Positions 33,062 to 40,700 are shown, counted from the stretch's first letter. The stretch is DNA of 64,000 nt from Neobacillus niacini (GCF_019749295.1 NZ_JACWFG010000020.1:52029-116028), one strand, 5' to 3'. A program made the numbers and translations. The notes: generated from the letters alone by a model not told the origin.

Positions 33062-33208
33062 ATGAATAATAATGAACAAAATAAAACGATTATTTCTAAT
33101 GATGCACTGCGCGGTAAACCTTATCTAGATATTGACCGAGTCATACCAGAAGGGGAATCTAAGAGCTCCAGTCACCATAGAAACGAACCGGGTAAGACAG
33201 ATAAATAA
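33062..33208 (+). CDS. 48-residue hydrophilic protein
   Basis: ATG 33062 is preceded by GGGAGGT 8 nt upstream and encodes 48 residues: an N-rich opening (MNNNEQNKTIISNDAL), a middle RGKPYLDIDRVIPEGES, and a polar tail with Ser, His, Arg and Lys. It has a strong ribosome site and its own terminator, so I believe it is real. It looks disordered, like the other small protein at 20163. ACCTCC at 33016-33021 could pair with its ribosome site. Function unknown. Confidence 0.7.
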   Translation: MNNNEQNKTIISNDALRGKPYLDIDRVIPEGESKSSSHHRNEPGKTDK

Positions 33209-33218
33209 TTTTTTAGTA

Positions 33219-33242
33219 AAAGAGGCGGCTGGCCTCTTTTTT
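33219..33242 (+). terminator. Terminator after the 48-residue gene
   Basis: Stem AGAGGC/GCCTCT followed by six T residues. Confidence 0.8.
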
Positions 33243-33330
33243 GTGACTTCTTCTCAAACTATTTTCTATCTTTTTTGAATTTTAGTAATATAGTAGATAT
33301 ATCACTTAACAATTAGGGGGGAGTGTCCCA

Positions 33331-33837
33331 ATGTATATTAGACAACTAACTGGATCAGATGCAGAAAAATACTGGGAGTTACGGTTAGAAGCATTAAAGC
33401 AGGCTCCAGAAGCCTTTTTAACCAGTTATGAAGATGCGGTTAAAAGAGAAAATCCAATTGCTCAGGTAGTGAGTAATCTGACAACAGAAGGAAACTATAC
33501 GTTCGGGGCGTTCGAAGGTGATGAGCTAATTGGTGTTGTAACACTTTTACAAGAAAAGGCCGAAAAAATACAACATCGTGCAAATATCTTTGCAATGTAT
33601 GTGACTCCAAAGAAACAAGGAGCAGGTATAGGGGAAGCATTGCTTACGGAAGCGATTAAGAAAGCAAAATCCATAGAAGCAATTGAAAAAATCAATTTAT
33701 CCGTTGTTGCAAGTAATGAACCAGCTAAGAAGCTATATTCTAAACTCGGCTTTAAAGTGTTTGGAATAGAGGAAAAAGCCATGAAACTGAATGGAGTATA
33801 CTTGGATGATGAACATAGGGTGCTGCATTTAAAATGA
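33331..33837 (+). CDS. GNAT-family N-acetyltransferase
   Basis: A 168-residue acetyltransferase with motif A as FAMYVTPKKQGAGIGEALLTEAI and motif B as INLSVVASNEPAKKLYSKLGF. The N-terminal YIRQLTGSDAEKYWELRLEAL and EAFLTSYEDA are typical of a Bacillus group annotated only at family level. A strong GGGGGGAG site precedes ATG 33331. It is monocistronic; repeat element B begins 24 bp after the stop. Confidence 0.88.
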   Translation: MYIRQLTGSDAEKYWELRLEALKQAPEAFLTSYEDAVKRENPIAQVVSNLTTEGNYTFGAFEGDELIGVVTLLQEKAEKIQHRANIFAMYVTPKKQGAGIGEALLTEAIKKAKSIEAIEKINLSVVASNEPAKKLYSKLGFKVFGIEEKAMKLNGVYLDDEHRVLHLK

Positions 33838-33860
33838 CAAAACTTTCCGTTATGATCTTT

Positions 33861-34118
33861 TTGGCTCTGCTATTAGTCATTCATTGTTGATTTTCGTGCA
33901 GGGTTGAGAATTCATAGGCGGAGAATTTCCGGTTATTGTTTATAGTGCAACCCTTAGAAGCAGATATAAGCGGAGATATTCCGCTTAACTGCTATAAATA
34001 ATACAAATTACAAGGATTTGGATACAATAAGCGGAAAAACTCCGCCTATTTTTAAAAAAATAATAAGATTTCCCAATTTAAACGGAAATTCTCCGCTTAT
34101 TTTCCAAACACAGTGAAA
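33861..34118. repeat. CGGA-palindrome quadruplet, element B
   Basis: A 258-bp segment homologous along its whole length to element C (49051-49305). Both share GGCTCT, GGGTTGAGAATTCATAGGCGG and the end CCAAACACAGTGAAA. Four palindromes are centred at 33925, 33977, 34038 and 34089 (spacing 52, 61, 51). It fills the gap between an acetyltransferase gene and the hydroquinone-reductase-like gene. There is no coding potential. Confidence 0.92.
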
Positions 34119-34175
34119 TCAACATCAGTATTAACAGAGCCATTTTTTTAAGCTATTAAAAAGAGGTGTATTTAT

Positions 34176-35177
34176 ATGGCAGAAAAAGAGCAGGGCAACC
34201 TTGCTGCTGAAATTAGCGGGGATGGGTCGTTTAAACGGCAAAAAAATAGATTTAATATACCGTTTGGATTTGGAGAAGGCGAGCTTCCTGTTGAAGCAGG
34301 ACGATATCGCCTATTATGGTCAGCAGTCTGTCCATGGGCACATCGCTCAGTGATTGTCAGAAGAATTCTGGGTTTAGAGGAGATAATTAGTTTAGGTACT
34401 GCAAGCCCTATGCGTCCTAAGCTTCAACATGTAGATTGGGAGTTTTCTTTAGATGAAGGCGGGGTAGACCCTGTATTAGGCATTCGTTATATGAGTGAAA
34501 TTTATAAGAAGACTGAGCCTGATTACGCTGGCAGGCCCACAGTTCCTGTGATGGTAGATGTGAAGGAACAAAAGGTTGTGAACAATGATTATTTCAAGCT
34601 AACAAACTATTTAGAAACAGTCTGGTCTGACTTTCATAAAGAAAATGCCCCCAATCTATACCCGGAGTCTTTGCGTGGAGAGATTGACGATTTAAACGAT
34701 GTTATCTTCCATGAAGTGAACAATGGAGTATATAAGTGTGGCTTTGCGCAGTCTCAGGAGGCATATGAACAGGCGTATGATACTTTATTTGCAAGATTAG
34801 ATGAATTAGATAATCGTTTATCGAAACAACGTTTCTTATTCGGAGACTATATTACTGACTCAGATGTAAGGCTATATGCAACATTAATTCGCTTCGATGC
34901 AGCTTATTACTCGGCATTTAAGACTAATCGAAATCGAATTATTGATTTTCCACATCTTTGGGGTTATTTACGAGACTTATATCAAACCCCTGGTTTTGGT
35001 GACACTACTGATTTTGACGCAATCAAGAGGCATTATCATCTTTCAAATCATATAGCTGGCAATGATCAGAAGAGTCATAATGGTATTCTGCCAAAAGGAC
35101 CGGACCTATCTGGGCTTTATTCCGAACACAATCGTCAGTATTTAAGCAGCAATGAAGAAAAATTTTTAATTGATTAG
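34176..35177 (+). CDS. Glutathionyl-hydroquinone-reductase-like protein (YqjG/ECM4 family)
   Basis: A 333-residue Xi-class glutathione-transferase homologue. The thioredoxin-like half has the catalytic Cys52 in SAVCPWAHRS; the all-helical half begins near residue 170. Typical family elements are FNIPFGFG, HVDWEFSLDEGG, and VNNDYFKLTNYLE. E. coli YqjG reduces glutathionyl-hydroquinones. Bacillaceae make bacillithiol rather than glutathione, so a bacillithiol-linked role is a fair inference. ATG 34176 has AAGAGGTG upstream. Acetyltransferase genes follow closely (10 bp), probably in one transcript. Confidence 0.9.
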   Translation: MAEKEQGNLAAEISGDGSFKRQKNRFNIPFGFGEGELPVEAGRYRLLWSAVCPWAHRSVIVRRILGLEEIISLGTASPMRPKLQHVDWEFSLDEGGVDPVLGIRYMSEIYKKTEPDYAGRPTVPVMVDVKEQKVVNNDYFKLTNYLETVWSDFHKENAPNLYPESLRGEIDDLNDVIFHEVNNGVYKCGFAQSQEAYEQAYDTLFARLDELDNRLSKQRFLFGDYITDSDVRLYATLIRFDAAYYSAFKTNRNRIIDFPHLWGYLRDLYQTPGFGDTTDFDAIKRHYHLSNHIAGNDQKSHNGILPKGPDLSGLYSEHNRQYLSSNEEKFLID

Positions 35178-35187
35178 GAGGTCAGCT

Positions 35188-35691
35188 ATGATCATTCGAG
35201 AAGCTATGGAAAAGGAATTACCTTATATACGAGAGCAAAGAGTCAGCGCTTATGTTGAACATAAAGCAAAGATTCCTGAAGGGCATTGGCTGGCTCTAAA
35301 ACGGGCCATTTTATCAGAGGGCGATACACTTCCTGGTGTGGAGAGAATAGTAGCTGAAATTGATGGTGAAATTGCAGGAAGTGTGGTTCTATTTCCAGCT
35401 AACATTGATGCATATGAAGGAAATGTGGATGTGCTGAATTATCCGGAAATCAGGATGCTGGCGGTTTCACCAGAAATGCGAGGCAAGGGTGTTGCGTCCG
35501 CTTTAGTGGCTGAATGCATTCAGCGAGCTAAGGCGAAGGGCTGTCAGGCGATTGGGCTGCATACTGGAGAATTCATGGAAACTGCAATGAAATTATATGA
35601 AACAATGGGATTTGAACGTCTGCCGCAATACGACTTTGAACCTGCTAACGATGGAATTATAGTAAAAGCCTATCGACTTTCTCTTGGGTAA
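35188..35691 (+). CDS. GNAT-family N-acetyltransferase
   Basis: A 167-residue acetyltransferase (motif A: IRMLAVSPEMRGKGVASALVAECIQRA; motif B: AIGLHTGEFMETAMKLYETMGFER). ATG 35188 has TAGGAGGT 6 nt upstream; the frame extends to 35170 inside the previous gene but without a ribosome site. It lies 10 bp after the hydroquinone-reductase-like gene and 12 bp before another acetyltransferase, making a three-gene operon. Substrate unknown. Confidence 0.88.
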   Translation: MIIREAMEKELPYIREQRVSAYVEHKAKIPEGHWLALKRAILSEGDTLPGVERIVAEIDGEIAGSVVLFPANIDAYEGNVDVLNYPEIRMLAVSPEMRGKGVASALVAECIQRAKAKGCQAIGLHTGEFMETAMKLYETMGFERLPQYDFEPANDGIIVKAYRLSLG

Positions 35692-35703
35692 AGGAGTCAT
35701 ATC

Positions 35704-36213
35704 GTGATTAAAATATGCAAAGCAAATGCTGCTCATGTTGAAGGTATAGCCAAAGTATGTTCTGATGGATACCGTGCTGCCTACGGTGAAAGCCATTCAA
35801 ATGAATATATTGAGAGAGTCATAAGCGAGTTCTACAACCCTGAAAGAATAATAGATGAAGTAACCAACACCAGCAGGTATTGGGGAGGCTACTTTGTTGC
35901 TGTCGAGAATGATGAAGTAGTTGGTGCGGGCGGCGGAGGAATGATCAATGATACAGCTGGAGAAGTTTTTGTGTTGTATCTAAATCCTGCCCGGCGCAAT
36001 GAAGGGATTGGAACCATGCTGCTAGAGAGTATTACGAAACAGCAGATAGAAGAATTTAGTGCTAGTGAGCAGTGGGTTTCCGTACAAAAAGGAAATCAGA
36101 AGGGTATCCCTTTTTATGAGGCAAGAGGCTTTATTTACCAACATGAACAAAATGGGTATGGAAATGCAGAGGGTGAAGACTATATATCACTGAGATATTG
36201 CCGTCAACTATAA
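35704..36213 (+). CDS. GNAT-family N-acetyltransferase
   Basis: A 169-residue acetyltransferase (motif A: VFVLYLNPARRNEGIGTMLLESI; C-terminal GIPFYEARGFIYQHE). The start is GTG 35704; its ribosome site AAAGGAG overlaps the stop of the preceding gene, so translation is coupled. It is last in the operon with the hydroquinone-reductase-like gene. The acceptor substrate is not deducible. Confidence 0.87.
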   Translation: MIKICKANAAHVEGIAKVCSDGYRAAYGESHSNEYIERVISEFYNPERIIDEVTNTSRYWGGYFVAVENDEVVGAGGGGMINDTAGEVFVLYLNPARRNEGIGTMLLESITKQQIEEFSASEQWVSVQKGNQKGIPFYEARGFIYQHEQNGYGNAEGEDYISLRYCRQL

Positions 36214-36256
36214 ATAACCGAGAGCTTGGAGTGTATTCCCAGCTCTCGGTTATTTT
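36213..36256. terminator. Bidirectional terminator
   Basis: Stem AAATAACCGAGAGCT/AGCTCTCGGTTATTT with a loop; shared by the acetyltransferase operon and the convergent DUF454 gene, whose stop lies in the right arm. Confidence 0.85.
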
Positions 36257-36630
36257 GGTTCTGAGACCGTTTTTATTTTATAGATAAAGTAATAATATTT
36301 ATAAAAAACAATCAGTACAAGCATGAGCCGGACGAATAAGCTTTCTAGGATAAAGAAGGGAATGGCGATCATCACATCAGCAAATAACAAAATCGTCAAT
36401 TTTTGTTTTAACGTCATGGCCCTCTCTTTTACAAAAGTCTCTAAATGACGTTTATAAAGAGTTGTCCCTTTAAACCAGTGCTCAAATCGTTCAGATCCCT
36501 TTACGAAGCAGTAGGATGCTAAAAGAAGTAAAGGAGTTGTCGGTAACACTGGTAAAACAAGACCCAAAACGCCTAAACCCAGGGCAATAAAACCGACGAT
36601 GATATACAGGAATTTAATAATTTTACTCAT
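36250..36630 (-). CDS. DUF454 (YbaN-family) membrane protein
   Basis: A 126-residue inner-membrane protein. The family signature GFIALGLGVLGLVLPVLPTTPLLLLASYCF covers the first two helices, followed by a conserved FKGTTLYKRHLETF and a C-terminal pair of helices. No molecular function is known for the family. ATG 36630 has AAGGGG upstream. Single gene. Confidence 0.85.
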   Translation of the reverse strand: MSKIIKFLYIIVGFIALGLGVLGLVLPVLPTTPLLLLASYCFVKGSERFEHWFKGTTLYKRHLETFVKERAMTLKQKLTILLFADVMIAIPFFILESLFVRLMLVLIVFYKYYYFIYKIKTVSEPK

Positions 36631-36769
36631 GTTGACTGCCCCTTCTGTCTAATTTACCTATATTATATCATTAAAAAAAAGAAAGTTTTTTGACAGAATA
36701 AGGACATAAAAACTGTTTCAACCACCATTATGTTAAAATAGTGAAGTCAAGATAATGGGGGTTGATCAA

Positions 36770-37222
36770 ATGACTTTCTATAAAATTATAGTAGTTTTAC
36801 ATATTTTTTCGGCAATTATAGGGATGGGTCCGGGTTTTATTTTAACCACAGTGGTAAAGTCGGGAAAAACAATGACAGAATTAAGGCATTCCTATGCCAT
36901 TCGACATAAGCTGCATATCTTTGTAATGGTGGGCGGTACGCTTTTACTCGTAACTGGATTAATAATGGGCTTTATGAATCCAAGTCTATTTCGAATGGGC
37001 TGGTATGTAACAAGTCTTATTCTCTTTTTAGCTGCACTGGCAATCGGTCCGCTAGTCTTATCGCCAAGGTCTAAACCCGTAAAGGCATTATTAGCTTCAC
37101 ATAAGGGTGAGGAAATCCCTGAAGAGTACTATCGCATATCAAAAATTCTTTTCCGCTATGAACACCTGGAAAATGCCATTTTCATAGTGATTATTGCCTT
37201 AATGATCTTAAAACCTTTTTAG
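36770..37222 (+). CDS. DUF2269-like membrane protein
   Basis: A 150-residue protein with four membrane helices (near 3-23, 45-65, 75-95, 125-147). FYKIIVVLHIFSAIIGMGPGF with its conserved His, and a second His in HKLHIFVMVGG, match the DUF2269 integral membrane family; the buried histidines have suggested heme or metal binding, unproven. ATG 36770 is preceded by GGGGGTTG; a start at 36755 would overlap it. The 52-bp array 2 begins 43 bp after the stop. Confidence 0.78.
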   Translation: MTFYKIIVVLHIFSAIIGMGPGFILTTVVKSGKTMTELRHSYAIRHKLHIFVMVGGTLLLVTGLIMGFMNPSLFRMGWYVTSLILFLAALAIGPLVLSPRSKPVKALLASHKGEEIPEEYYRISKILFRYEHLENAIFIVIIALMILKPF

Positions 37223-37265
37223 ATAAATTCGTAAATGAGGGGTGCCTTAGTTACAAAGAAATTCA

Positions 37266-37459
37266 TAGTGACCGAAAAGAGAAAAGGCCAGGAGTTTGGG
37301 GAACTAAAAGAGGTTTATAGTGACCGAAAAGTGGAAAGGTCCGGGGTTTGGGGAACTAAAAGAGGTTTATAGTGACCGAAAAGTGAAAAGGCCAGGAGTT
37401 TGGGGAACTAAAAGAGGTTTATAGTGACCCAAAAATGAAAAGAGCAGTATTTTCGGTCA
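37266..37459. repeat. 52-bp tandem array 2 (TGACCG core)
   Basis: Units start at 37266, 37318, 37370 and 37422, each 52 bp, the last decayed. Each begins TAGTGACCGAAAAG and continues with a GGAGTTTGGGGAACTAAAAG body unrelated to array 1. The array ends with TTTTCGGTCA (37450-37459), the inverse of the TGACCGAAAA that opens it. It lies between the DUF2269-like gene and the terminator of the esterase gene. Confidence 0.92.
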
Positions 37460-37487
37460 TTATACCCACTGAATAGATAGAACATTA

Positions 37488-37518
37488 AAAGGTATGGTCA
37501 TCCTCGACCATACCTTCT
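37488..37518 (-). terminator. Terminator of the esterase gene
   Basis: Stem AAGGTATGGTC/GACCATACCTT, followed on the minus strand by TTTTAATG; it can also act on the plus strand. Confidence 0.75.
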
Positions 37519-37524
37519 TAAAGC

Positions 37525-38301
37525 TCACAAATCTGAATAAAGATAAGAGATTACTTCCCCAATTCTCTTTTTAAAAGAAGTATAGTTGTGCTCACCATTT
37601 TGAATAGTTTCATAGCGGGTATCAGCGATTTTACTGCTCACCATTTCATAAATGGATTGAATCATCTCGGTAAACTGGTTATTAAGTTCTTGATCGTCAC
37701 TAATTTCATGAGTTCCAAAATCTACATAAAATCTATCAACTCCTGAAAATTCGGCATTCTTAACGAATACCTCGAGTTCCTCTTGGTTGCGGTAATAGCC
37801 TGGTGATAACGCAGCAATTCTTTTAAAAATTTGCGGATAACGGCCGGCTGCATATGTAGAAATAAGACCGCCCAATGAAATTCCTGCCATTGAGGTATGA
37901 TCCTTAAGCGTTCGGTATTTATCGTCTATTAAAGGTTTAAGTTCCTTTACGATAAAGTCTAAATATAATTCGCCTTTCCCTCCTGATAGGCAGGGGCGGC
38001 CAATGACTTTTTCTGCTATAGCACCATTTATCCATGGACAATATTCATTAATTCTTTCTTCACCTTCAGCATTTAAGTCAATGGCTACTACGATTATTTC
38101 TAAATTGGTTTGATCTAAATAATCTTTTAATCCTAAGGACACCCCTTTAATGGCACCTTCATCTTCAAAAACATTTTGCCCATCGTGCATATACAAGACT
38201 GGGTAACGCCTGTTTGATTCTTGATAACTCTTAGGCAGATACACTCTGATCATTCTTTCTTGATCGAATGAGGACATATAAACAGTAAACTTTTCTAACA
38301 C
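37525..38301 (-). CDS. Esterase-D-family alpha/beta hydrolase
   Basis: A 258-residue hydrolase of the esterase D group (putative esterases, siderophore trilactone hydrolases such as BesA/IroE). Features are VLYMHDGQNVFED near residue 35, nucleophile elbow GISLGG near residue 142 with the catalytic Ser, an acidic residue in YVDFGTHE, and catalytic His in NGEHNYTSFKKRI. No siderophore genes lie nearby, so the substrate is open. No signal peptide, so cytosolic. ATG 38301 follows TAGAGGTGG. Confidence 0.87.
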   Translation of the reverse strand: MLEKFTVYMSSFDQERMIRVYLPKSYQESNRRYPVLYMHDGQNVFEDEGAIKGVSLGLKDYLDQTNLEIIVVAIDLNAEGEERINEYCPWINGAIAEKVIGRPCLSGGKGELYLDFIVKELKPLIDDKYRTLKDHTSMAGISLGGLISTYAAGRYPQIFKRIAALSPGYYRNQEELEVFVKNAEFSGVDRFYVDFGTHEISDDQELNNQFTEMIQSIYEMVSSKIADTRYETIQNGEHNYTSFKKRIGEVISYLYSDL

Positions 38302-38366
38302 GATTCCACCTCTAATTCTGTATTATCTTTTACATAAATTTACCATATCTATTGATATTTAGGGTA

Positions 38367-38407
38367 AACAAAAACAGGCTGGTGAGAAATTTTTTCTCAC
38401 CAGCCTG
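38367..38407 (-). terminator. Terminator of the Arg/Asp-rich gene
   Basis: A 15-bp perfect stem CAGGCTGGTGAGAAA and its complement; on the minus strand it runs into TTTTTG. Confidence 0.85.
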
Positions 38408-38438
38408 AGGGAAGTTATTTATTCCCTGGAAGAATCAA

Positions 38439-38768
38439 TTATACCCACCAGAATGGATCTCTTCTATCGCCTCTTCTGCGATTGCAGCCGCATCTGTGGT
38501 CGTCTCTTCTATCGTCTCTTCTATCATCTCTTCTTCTTCTGTTTTCTTCATCAACAACGATAACTCTATCAGCGCGAATAACAACTTCATCAGCATTAAT
38601 CACAACTCTTCTATCATCGTTGCGGTCTTGTGCACCGCCAACATTGCCATTGTCACGGCAGCCTCTGTTGCGATCTTCAGCTCCGCCAACATTGCCATTG
38701 CCACGACAGCCTCTGTTACGGTCTTCAGTTCCAGCAACATCTTCGTCACGACGTCTTCTTCTTGACAT
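38439..38768 (-). CDS. Arg/Asp-rich repeat protein, possible spore-coat component
   Basis: A 109-residue protein of extreme composition. Residues 1-52 contain three imperfect 16-residue repeats of type GAEDRNRGCRDNGNVG. Residues about 53-73 are a short hydrophobic/acidic strand segment (VVINADEVVIRADRVIVV). Residues 75-104 are nearly all Arg and Asp (RRDDRRDDRRDD) with a CGC motif, and it ends DPFWWV. AAGGAGGG precedes ATG 38768. Highly charged, Cys-bearing repeat proteins of this kind occur in Bacillus spore coats; a sigmaK-like -10 upstream supports that but is weak evidence. A phase-separating or nucleic-acid-coating role is another option. Confidence 0.7.
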   Translation of the reverse strand: MSRRRRRDEDVAGTEDRNRGCRGNGNVGGAEDRNRGCRDNGNVGGAQDRNDDRRVVINADEVVIRADRVIVVDEENRRRRDDRRDDRRDDHRCGCNRRRGDRRDPFWWV

Positions 38769-38794
38769 TCAAATCCCTCCTTTCACTTGTACTA

Positions 38795-38803
38795 TAAAAT
38801 ATG
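38795..38803 (-). promoter_or_regulatory. Candidate sigmaK -10 element
   Basis: On the minus strand CATATTTTA matches the late mother-cell sigmaK -10 consensus CATANNNTA exactly, about 27 bp before the Arg/Asp-rich gene. A possible -35 AC lies 15 bp upstream, one or two bases short of ideal spacing. Confidence 0.4.
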
Positions 38804-38951
38804 CTTGTACAAAAAAATGTGATTGGACAAAATGTACATATTTTCTATCGAAATAATAATAAAAAAAGCATTAGAAGGAGATTTGGTTTACCATGTGGAA
38901 ATTAGGTGAAAATGGGACTGTAGAAGTTACCAGGATTAGGAGATGGTCAAA

Positions 38952-39491
38952 ATGAAGGTAATCGAAAAAGCGCTGCAGTTAGCTAGTAAGAATCATGAAG
39001 GGCAATATCGGAAAAATACCGATATCCCTTATATCACCCACCCTGTCGCAGTGGGAATGTTGTTGTTGAAAAATGGGTATAGTGAGGAAATCGTTGCAGC
39101 AGGAATCTTACATGACACTGTTGAGGACACAGCATTAACCATTGAAGATATAAAAAGAGAATTTGGGGCAGAAATTGCTAAAATCGTCGAGGGAAGTTCT
39201 GAACCTGATAAATCACTACCTTGGAAAGATAGAAAAGAATATACCATTGCATTTTTAAAAACAGCTTCAGAGGATATCCGAGCTGTTGTTTGTGCAGATA
39301 AACTTCATAATATCACTTCAATCATTCGAGATTATGAACTAGTTGGGGAAGAGGTTTGGGATAGATTTAATGCAGGAAAAGAGCAGCAAAAGTGGTATTA
39401 TACCAATGTTGTTGAGAGTTTGGCTGCACAATCCACTTTTGAGTTATTAAAAGAGTTAAAAAATGAAGTTGAGAAATTATTTGGTTTATAG
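38952..39491 (+). CDS. HD-domain protein, small ppGpp-hydrolase (Mesh1/RelA N-domain) type
   Basis: A 179-residue protein comprising only the RelA/SpoT hydrolase-like HD domain: NHEGQYRKNTDIPYITHPVAVG, the HD motif ILHDTVEDT near residue 58, and CADKLHNITSI near residue 118. No synthetase or regulatory domain is present, as in small alarmone hydrolases; its activity on (p)ppGpp is likely but other nucleotide substrates are possible. ATG 38952 has TAGGAG at 9 nt; ATG 38943 abuts that site. Monocistronic. Confidence 0.87.
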   Translation: MKVIEKALQLASKNHEGQYRKNTDIPYITHPVAVGMLLLKNGYSEEIVAAGILHDTVEDTALTIEDIKREFGAEIAKIVEGSSEPDKSLPWKDRKEYTIAFLKTASEDIRAVVCADKLHNITSIIRDYELVGEEVWDRFNAGKEQQKWYYTNVVESLAAQSTFELLKELKNEVEKLFGL

Positions 39492-39518
39492 AGGGAGTCT
39501 TGATGACTTCCTCTTTTT
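39491..39518 (+). terminator. Terminator of the HD-domain gene
   Basis: Stem GAGGGAGTC/GACTTCCTC followed by five T residues. Confidence 0.82.
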
Positions 39519-39638
39519 GATGGCTCAATGAGAACCGTACGCAACTCATCATCGCCCTATTTTTTTAATAGTCCGTGATACGAGCATGTCCCCATTTTTC
39601 TATATCATCATATTTTATATAAAAGGAGATGAAAAAAT

Positions 39639-39935
39639 ATGAGTTGTAGAAAAAGTCCGTTTTCACTCTGTATTTTTCCAGGGTATAGATGGTGCGGGCC
39701 GGGATGCAGCGGACCAGGAGCACCTATAAATGATGTAGATTCCTGCTGTTACAAACATGACCTTTGTCTTGAACGTGGAAACTCCCCTTGTTACTGTGAT
39801 AAGAGATTTATGGATTGCTTGCGGTCCAAAATAAATCCTTGTACAAGAAAGGGAAGACACGCGAATGTTATGTATAAGTTCATGAAACTAAAAACAGAAT
39901 TTACCTGTAACCGTCACCGGCATGATAGATGTTAA
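39639..39935 (+). CDS. Phospholipase-A2-like cysteine-rich protein
   Basis: A 98-residue protein with ten or so cysteines. The segment YRWCGPGCSGPGAPINDVD followed by CCYKHDLC reproduces the calcium loop and the CCxxHDxC active site of secreted phospholipase A2 (catalytic His40-Asp41), and YCDKRFMDCLR fits the following helix. Such compact PLA2-like proteins occur in bacteria, fungi and parvovirus capsids and hydrolyse the sn-2 ester of phospholipids. There is no ordinary signal peptide, so export, spore association or an internal role is open. AAAGGAGATG precedes ATG 39639. Confidence 0.8.
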   Translation: MSCRKSPFSLCIFPGYRWCGPGCSGPGAPINDVDSCCYKHDLCLERGNSPCYCDKRFMDCLRSKINPCTRKGRHANVMYKFMKLKTEFTCNRHRHDRC

Positions 39936-39948
39936 AAGCATTTTCGGT

Positions 39949-40415
39949 TTAACAACAAGCTCTTTTTTCAAGATGACAAATCCACTTATAGAATCCTAAT
40001 AAGATAAGCAGCAGAATGGGATCAAGGATAGCGGCATGCCATAGTTTCCACCAGCCATAATGAAAATATCCCCATGGCTCAGGAAGCAGGGTGATGACCT
40101 CGTATATTAATATGGCAATAACAAAAACTGCTAAATAAGAGAGTTGTTTGACCCATCCTCTCTTATGAGGATACCAATTAAAAAAAACATATTTACCGGT
40201 GGAAGTAGAAACACATGAGGGAGTATGCCCCGCCAATCTAAGTCTTTGTCAAAGTACCAGTAGGCATGATATTTAAATTCAATAAAAAGATCGAATAGCA
40301 CTTGAAAGGCAATCGTAAATAACCAAATATGAAGAATTTGATTGCCTGATAGCAATTTATTCGTTTTAAAACCCAAGTAGTTAAAGGCGAAAATTGCGAT
40401 TAAAAGACCTACCAT
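39949..40415 (-). pseudogene. CBO0543-family membrane protein, frameshifted
   Basis: Two overlapping minus-strand frames together make one gene. From ATG 40415 the first reads MVGLLIAIFAFNYLGFKTN to GILPHVFLLPPVNMFF; the second supplies NWYPHKRGWVKQL to the end at 39949. They join at a run of eight T (minus strand, near 40180-40187): nine T would give VNMFFFNWYPHK and a single protein of about 155 residues with five membrane helices, as in the CBO0543 family common in Bacilli. So one base is missing. It is a true pseudogene, a slippage switch, or a sequencing error. Function of the family unknown. Confidence 0.82.
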
Positions 40416-40537
40416 AACATTTCCCTTTTTTAATTAATGTATCCATAAAGGAAGGGACTATACAAAGGTAAATAGGTAATTTAGTAATATCAATTTTTAC
40501 AATTAGTACTATATAGTTTTCCTTATAATATGTCTGA

Positions 40538-40586
40538 TATAATAGTAACTAGAAGTAGTGTCCTCTGTATGGTCACTACTTTTTCT
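40538..40586 (+). promoter_or_regulatory. Promoter -10 and leader hairpin of the GGDEF gene
   Basis: TATAAT (40538-40543) is followed, about 10 bp on, by AGTAGTG (40554-40560)/CACTACT (40574-40580) and a T-rich tract. This looks like an early intrinsic terminator in the 5' leader of the GGDEF gene, 115 bp before its start. No known riboswitch core was recognised. Confidence 0.45.
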
Positions 40587-40700
40587 ATAATATGAATACA
40601 TGTAGATACTACTTAAAATAATGGAGAAAATGAAAGGAGACAGGGAAACGGCTGGCACATAGGGATTAAGCGATTTAGAGTAGTTGGAGGATGAATTTCT

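Noticed and set aside
38482..38856. Two long plus-strand frames opposite the Arg/Asp-rich gene
   Set aside because: They are shadows of the repetitive Arg/Asp codons; the minus-strand frame has the ribosome site, terminator and a sensible protein.
40584..40700. Cyclic-di-GMP (GEMM) riboswitch before the GGDEF gene
   Set aside because: The leader is suggestive in position, but the conserved GEMM core sequences are absent.
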